A stretch of DNA of 64,000 bases from NCBI GenBank assembly GCA_022605955.1, contig JAKCOZ010000009.1:2976001-3040000 (forward strand). The letters run 5' to 3'. The notes under the pieces are model-generated. The model was not told the DNA's origin and searched no databases. It saw only the letters and a list, made by a program, of their open reading frames with translations. This document shows positions 60,010 through 64,000 of the stretch, one piece after another (within the stretch, counting starts at the first letter, position 1; the number at the start of each line of letters is the position of its first letter). The DNA is from Rallus limicola (lineage: Eukaryota > Chordata > Aves > Gruiformes > Rallidae). A program made the translations under genes and the position numbers.

Positions 60010-60890
60010 TGTGGCATGGAGCCTGTTTGTGGCTGACACGCAGGAACACTGCGTTGCCATCCAGAGAGACCTGGCCAGGCTGGAGAGCTGGGCTGGGAAA
60101 AATCTAATGAAGTTCAACAAGAGCAAGTGTAAAGTCTTGCACCTGGGGAGGAACAACCGACTGTATCAGTACAGGCTGGGGGTGACCTGCTGGAAAAGAG
60201 CTCTGTGGAGAAGGACCTGGGGGTCCTGGTTGATGACAGGTTGGCCATGAGCCAGCAGTGTGCACTGGGGCTGAGAGAGACAATGGGATCCTGGGGGGCA
60301 TCAGGAAGAGTGTGTCCAGCAGGTCAAAGGAGGGGATCCTCCCCCTCTACTCTGCGTTGGTCAGGCCCCACCTGGAGTGTTGTGTCCAGTGCTGGGCTCC
60401 CTGGTATAAAAAAGACAGGGACCTTCTGGAGAGAGCCCAGAGAAGGGCAACGAAGATGATTAGGGGCCTGGAACATCTCCCCTGTGAGGAAAGGCTGAGT
60501 GAGCTGGGGCTGTTCAGCCTGGAGAAAAGAAGACTTAGGGGGGACCTAATTAGTGTTTATAAATATCTTAGACTTGGGATGCAGGGGGAATTGGCCAGCC
60601 CCGTTTCAGTGGTCAGTGGGGACAGGACAAGGGGCAATGGCTGTAAGCTGGAGCATAGGAAGTTCCGCACCAACCTGGGGATGAACTTTTTCCCAGTGAG
60701 GGTGAGGGAGCAGTGGAACAGGCTGCCCAGGGAGGTGGTGGAGTCTCTTTCTCTGGAGATATTCAAGTCTCATCTGGATGCCTATCTATGCAATATGAGA
60801 TAGGGAGCTGCTTTGGCAGGGGGGTTGGACCCGATGATCTCTTGAGGTCCCTTCCAACCCCTAAGATTCTGTGATTCTGTGATTCTGTGA
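60010..60890 (+). mobile_element. CR1 LINE 3' half, longest copy in the window
   Basis: At about 880 bp it reaches furthest 5'. It begins just after the polymerase core with sequence like FVADTQEH, then AIQRDLARLESWAGKNL and KCKVLHLGRNN. The coding frame shifts at about 60205 (into [17 protein letters not shown]) and again at about 60275, after which it stays open through [20 protein letters not shown] and [16 protein letters not shown] to the natural stop at 60803. The tail GATTCTGTGATTCTGTGATT is clean. It is about 98% identical to the inverted copy at 30146-30690. Confidence 0.97.
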
Positions 60891-61236
60891 ATGTATGTGA
60901 CAACCAGGAGCTCGCCAAAAGCCTCTCGGAGACATGTTTAGTATTGTTAATTCTTGTGATCAAATCAAGTTATTCATCTTTTATCAGTTTGGATGGCTGT
61001 CCTTCTGGGGACAGCCTGTCACTCGGCTGACGTTTGATGGGTACTGTTAGCGTCGCCGCGTCACTGACAATGAATGAAGAAGGGTACAGTAGATGAGTTG
61101 AAGCAGAAAGATGTTGCTGCAGTGCCACTTGTCAGCAGCAAGGGCCAGACTGGTGATGGCAATTGAAAAGAAATCAAAGATTTGAGAGAGAAAGAGAGCT
61201 GCAAACCAAGAGCATCAGTCTAAGACTGTTGTAGTT
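60891..61236. other. Short unique non-coding DNA
   Basis: About 345 bp between a CR1 tail and an ERV-related fragment; no feature recognised. Confidence 0.6.
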
Positions 61237-61745
61237 GTGCGTGATTGGGCTGCAGGGGTGGCTGCTGCAAGGAGCAGCCAGAAGCTCTCTGCAGGCCCCA
61301 CAGAGCAAACACCAGCCAGCTCAAGGCTGGAGTCGCTGCTGACCAAGGCCGAGCCCGTCAGCCATGGTCACAGCACCTCTGGGAACCACAGTGAGGAGAA
61401 AACCTGCCAGCAGCTGCTTTGTGCCCCAGAGAAGGGAGTGAGAAGGTGTGAGGAGCTGTGCAGGCACCAAGAGCAGGGAAGGGAAGGAGCAGGTGCCCCA
61501 GGTCCCCCAGAGAAATGCCCCTGCAGCCCCTGGAGAAACCCATGGTGGAGCAGTTGTCCCCCCACAGCCCATGGAAAAGGCCCAGACCCCACTTGCAGCC
61601 CATGGAGAGACCCCATGCTGGAGCAGGGGGAGACAGATGGAAGATGCTGTGACCCCATAGGAAGCCTGCATTGGAGCAAGCTCCTGGCAATGAAACCTGC
61701 AGCCCAAGGAGAGAGCAACCCACTGTGCAGGGCAGCGTAATAAAT
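61237..61745 (+). mobile_element. Fragment of an avian ERV-related repeat
   Basis: The stretch has a characteristic pattern of loosely repeated phrases: CAGCCCATGGAGAGACCCCA, CATGCTGGAGCAGGGGGAGA, GTGACCCCATAGGAAGCCTG and CATTGGAGCAAGCTCCTGGC. I know this phrase pattern from LTR-type elements of neoavian birds. Forward and reverse open frames of 116-168 codons over it follow from low stop density and are not genes. No second LTR or internal retroviral gene is visible, and the exact family and ends are uncertain. Confidence 0.55.
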
Positions 61746-62770
61746 GAGTTTTCTGTCCTTTATTCCATGTTGAGTCTGTTCTGCCTGTGATGCTGTCTGC
61801 AGAATAAGTCCCTGGCCTTATCTCCACTCCTGAGCTTCTCTATATCTATTTTCTCCCCTGTCCAGCTGAGGAGGGGGGTGACAGAGCTGCTTTGGTGGGT
61901 GTTTGGCCTCCAGCCAGGGCCAAACAATCACAGAGCCCTAGCTTCCCTTTGCACATGGTTCTGCAGTCCAGTGCTGGCACATTGCACCAGCAATGCCCTC
62001 CATCCCTTTAAAATCTGAGATCCATGCCTCCAGATTAAAGACACATAGATGATGAAATACTCTGAGACATGAGGAATGTGCTCTGTGGCTCCCAGCTAGC
62101 AAGGTCATTCACTGAACTCATTTCCTCCCCCCTTTTGCAGAAGATGGGCGAAAGGGGAACAGCAGCAACTCCCCAGGGCCAGGAGCAGGATGTGTCCCCA
62201 GGAAAGCAGTGCTTTCTGGGGTGTGGTGTGGGGATGCCTTAGGATCCTGCTGGGGATGATCTGTTTACATCCCTTGCATCAATTTACGCTACTTTCTTGC
62301 CATATGCAGTGACCCTTGAAGAGACAACCCGGCTGTTTGCAGCCATGCTTGGTGCAGGCATTTAACTCTTCTGTATCGAATCCTGAGGAGCTGTCTGGAA
62401 GTAACTGTACCATTTTTGTAATTAATTGCTTTGTTTAAATATACTGGACTTCCATACTGTGACAGCAGGCCTTTGAGCAAGGCCATCAAGAAATTAAAAC
62501 AAGGCATAGCCTTGGCAGTTTCTGGGACATAAGGAAGGTATACAGACAACTCAGCAGAGAGAAATGCAATTTTGGTTGCAGAGGAAAAAAACTAAGGAGG
62601 AGGGAGAATGTTTGAGAGATGAGCAAACCGTGCCAGAAATTATTACAACATCTAGATCCAGCTAGGGCTGATTGGTTGGGGTGGTTTCCCTTTGGATTGT
62701 ATGTGTCTTTCTGATCAAAATTCCCACTTTAGAGAGAAATAGAATTTTCTACCTTGAGGATGAAGACATA
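61746..62770. other. Unique non-coding DNA
   Basis: A strong-looking plus-strand acceptor (TTTCCTCCCCCCTTTTGCAG ending at 62140) has no good donor within 300 bp and no nearby AATAAA, so I do not call an exon. Nothing else recognised. Confidence 0.5.
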
Positions 62771-62927
62771 CCAGCATAGGTTGCCCAGAGAAGCTGTAAA
62801 GCCTCTGTCTGTGGAGACATCTAAAACTTGACTGGTCCCAAGCAACCTGCTGTAACTGGAGCTGCCTTGATGGGGAGGTTGGAGTGGAGGACCTCTGGAG
62901 GTCCCTTCCAACCTAAGTGATTCCATG
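62771..62927 (+). mobile_element. Old CR1 LINE 3' tail
   Basis: A diverged tail with GGTTGCCCAGAGAAGCTGT, GGAGACATCTAAAAC and CCTCTGGAGGTCCCTTCCAA, ending AGTGATTCCATG. Its many differences from the other copies, and a different 3' UTR, point to an older subfamily. Confidence 0.88.
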
Positions 62928-64000
62928 CCAGCTGCAACCTGGGGTTTTTTCCATTTGCATGTCAGATGGTGGGGTGGGTCTGTGGAATGTTTAGCAACAT
63001 GACGTGTTGATACAACAGTTTAAAAGGTCTCAGCATATTACCTCCATATTATCTTTAATACAGTCTAAAAATAAAGAGAAAAGACTGCTGTTCTGGTTCA
63101 GTTCCAGCTGGGTAAGCAGGTAGGCAGGCACATGCCCTCTCTGGAAGCCTCATCAGAGCAGCTGCATGGACAACGCACGGCCAGAGGGGCAGTAACCAGA
63201 GTGGTAACCGTGACTCTGATGTCAGCCCCCGGTTAAATTCTGAAGCACAGACCTGCCAGGAGATGACATTCATTTCTTTTGGGGGGGCGGGGGGGGAGGA
63301 GCATTATATCACATCCAGCAAACACGTGGACACACAGCGTCAGAGGAACCCCGCAGGGCATCGTGCATGACATCTACCCACAGCATGATGGCTGGAGGAG
63401 GGGAGGGATGGTGAGCATTTAACCCCTCACTCAGCCATGCAGGACAGGATGTGGAGAAGGATATTCTCCTCACTCAAAACAATGTGAAGCTTTTTTTTTT
63501 TTTTTTTTTTAATCTAGTCAAAATATAATTGTAGAGAATGGAATTTGGCTGTGAAACCTGGGCTAGCCTGTCTACAAAGGTGAAGTGAGACAAGTTAATT
63601 GAAACTTGGTCCTTGGAAGTGTCTTTGGGTTTTTACACCATGAGGTTTTGAGGCTGCTCAGTCTGTTTTTGAAGGATGCCTTTATGATCAAGCAGAAAAG
63701 TTAAAGGGAATTTTAAAAAACTTTATCTGCTTAGGCTTACACTGCTGTTAAGCCTGAAGTCACACTGCTTCTACGGGAGTGACAGCTGGGATGTGAGTGA
63801 AGGGCCAAATGAAAATTGTGTGGAGATCTCATCTGACAAGGCCACCTCAGACAAAAGAAATGTTAAACAAATAGCCTTACACAATGGGGAACGGGCGAAC
63901 TTCTGCTGAACCTCACTGATGGCTGGGTGCCAAAGGGAAGTTTGAAGCTACCCACGTGTTCTCTTTTGGAAGTCTCTCTGGTTTTAATGTCCGGTGTTTG
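62928..64000. other. Unique non-coding DNA
   Basis: A G-rich tract (63281-63297, G7 and G8 around one C) and a T20 run (63491-63510) are present. No gene recognised up to the window end. Confidence 0.6.
63491..63510 (+). repeat. T20 homopolymer
   Basis: A run of 20 T residues without an adjoining recognisable transposon body. Confidence 0.9.

Noticed and set aside
60258..60803. 181-codon open frame
   Set aside because: CR1 ORF2 C-terminus. The polymerase core and ORF1 are absent and upstream frameshifts are present, so the copy is dead.
61321..61827. Minus-strand frames up to 168 codons
   Set aside because: They lie antisense to the ERV-related phrase repeat, and openness in several frames reflects that repeat.
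62141..62250. Exon after a strong acceptor at 62140
   Set aside because: No suitable donor within 300 bp and no nearby polyadenylation signal to make it a terminal exon.
1..64000. tRNA, rRNA, snoRNA or microRNA genes
   Set aside because: I looked for tRNA B-box-like sequence and obvious hairpins and found none I could support. A covariance-model search would be needed to exclude them.

Overview
The window looks like avian nuclear DNA, most likely from a neoavian bird. The evidence is about twenty 5'-truncated CR1 LINE copies ending in the typical octamer tail (ATTCTGTG-type), no recognisable SINEs, a solo LTR of a type I know from neoavian genomes, and one sharp CpG island in otherwise AT-leaning DNA. 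A crocodilian or turtle source is less likely but cannot be excluded by eye. I find no exon of a recognised protein-coding gene. The longest open frames come from a minisatellite, the GC-rich island, or CR1 tails.

Layout. 1-8.5 kb is non-coding DNA with two CR1 copies and a solo LTR (1984-2550). 8.5-9.87 kb is a 35-bp minisatellite with 32 units of exact length followed by five length-variant units. 9.9-20 kb is mostly unique sequence with one CR1. 20-30.7 kb is CR1-rich. 31-40 kb is mostly unique and holds candidate conserved elements, near 32.0 and 39.0 kb. 40.0-41.64 kb is a CpG island with GC boxes, a CCAAT box and G-quadruplex-prone tracts. 42-64 kb is unique sequence with a dozen CR1 copies and an ERV-related fragment (61.24-61.74 kb).

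Interpretation. The island is best read as the promoter and non-coding first exon of a gene transcribed on the minus strand. A good splice donor (AG|GTGAGC) sits at 40839/40838 and would make the left 40 kb its first intron. A second donor on the plus strand (GAG|GTAAGG after 42026) and plus-strand exon-like intervals at 44944-45019 and 46001-46176 allow a divergent, probably non-coding, transcript to the right. No gene can be named from this sequence.

The most unusual object is the minisatellite. It has nested periods of 5, 35 and about 350 bp, has no stop codon in any forward frame, is preceded in frame by a signal-peptide-like leader, and its minus strand resembles immunoglobulin switch repeats. 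I regard the coding and switch readings as probably coincidental, but they can be tested.
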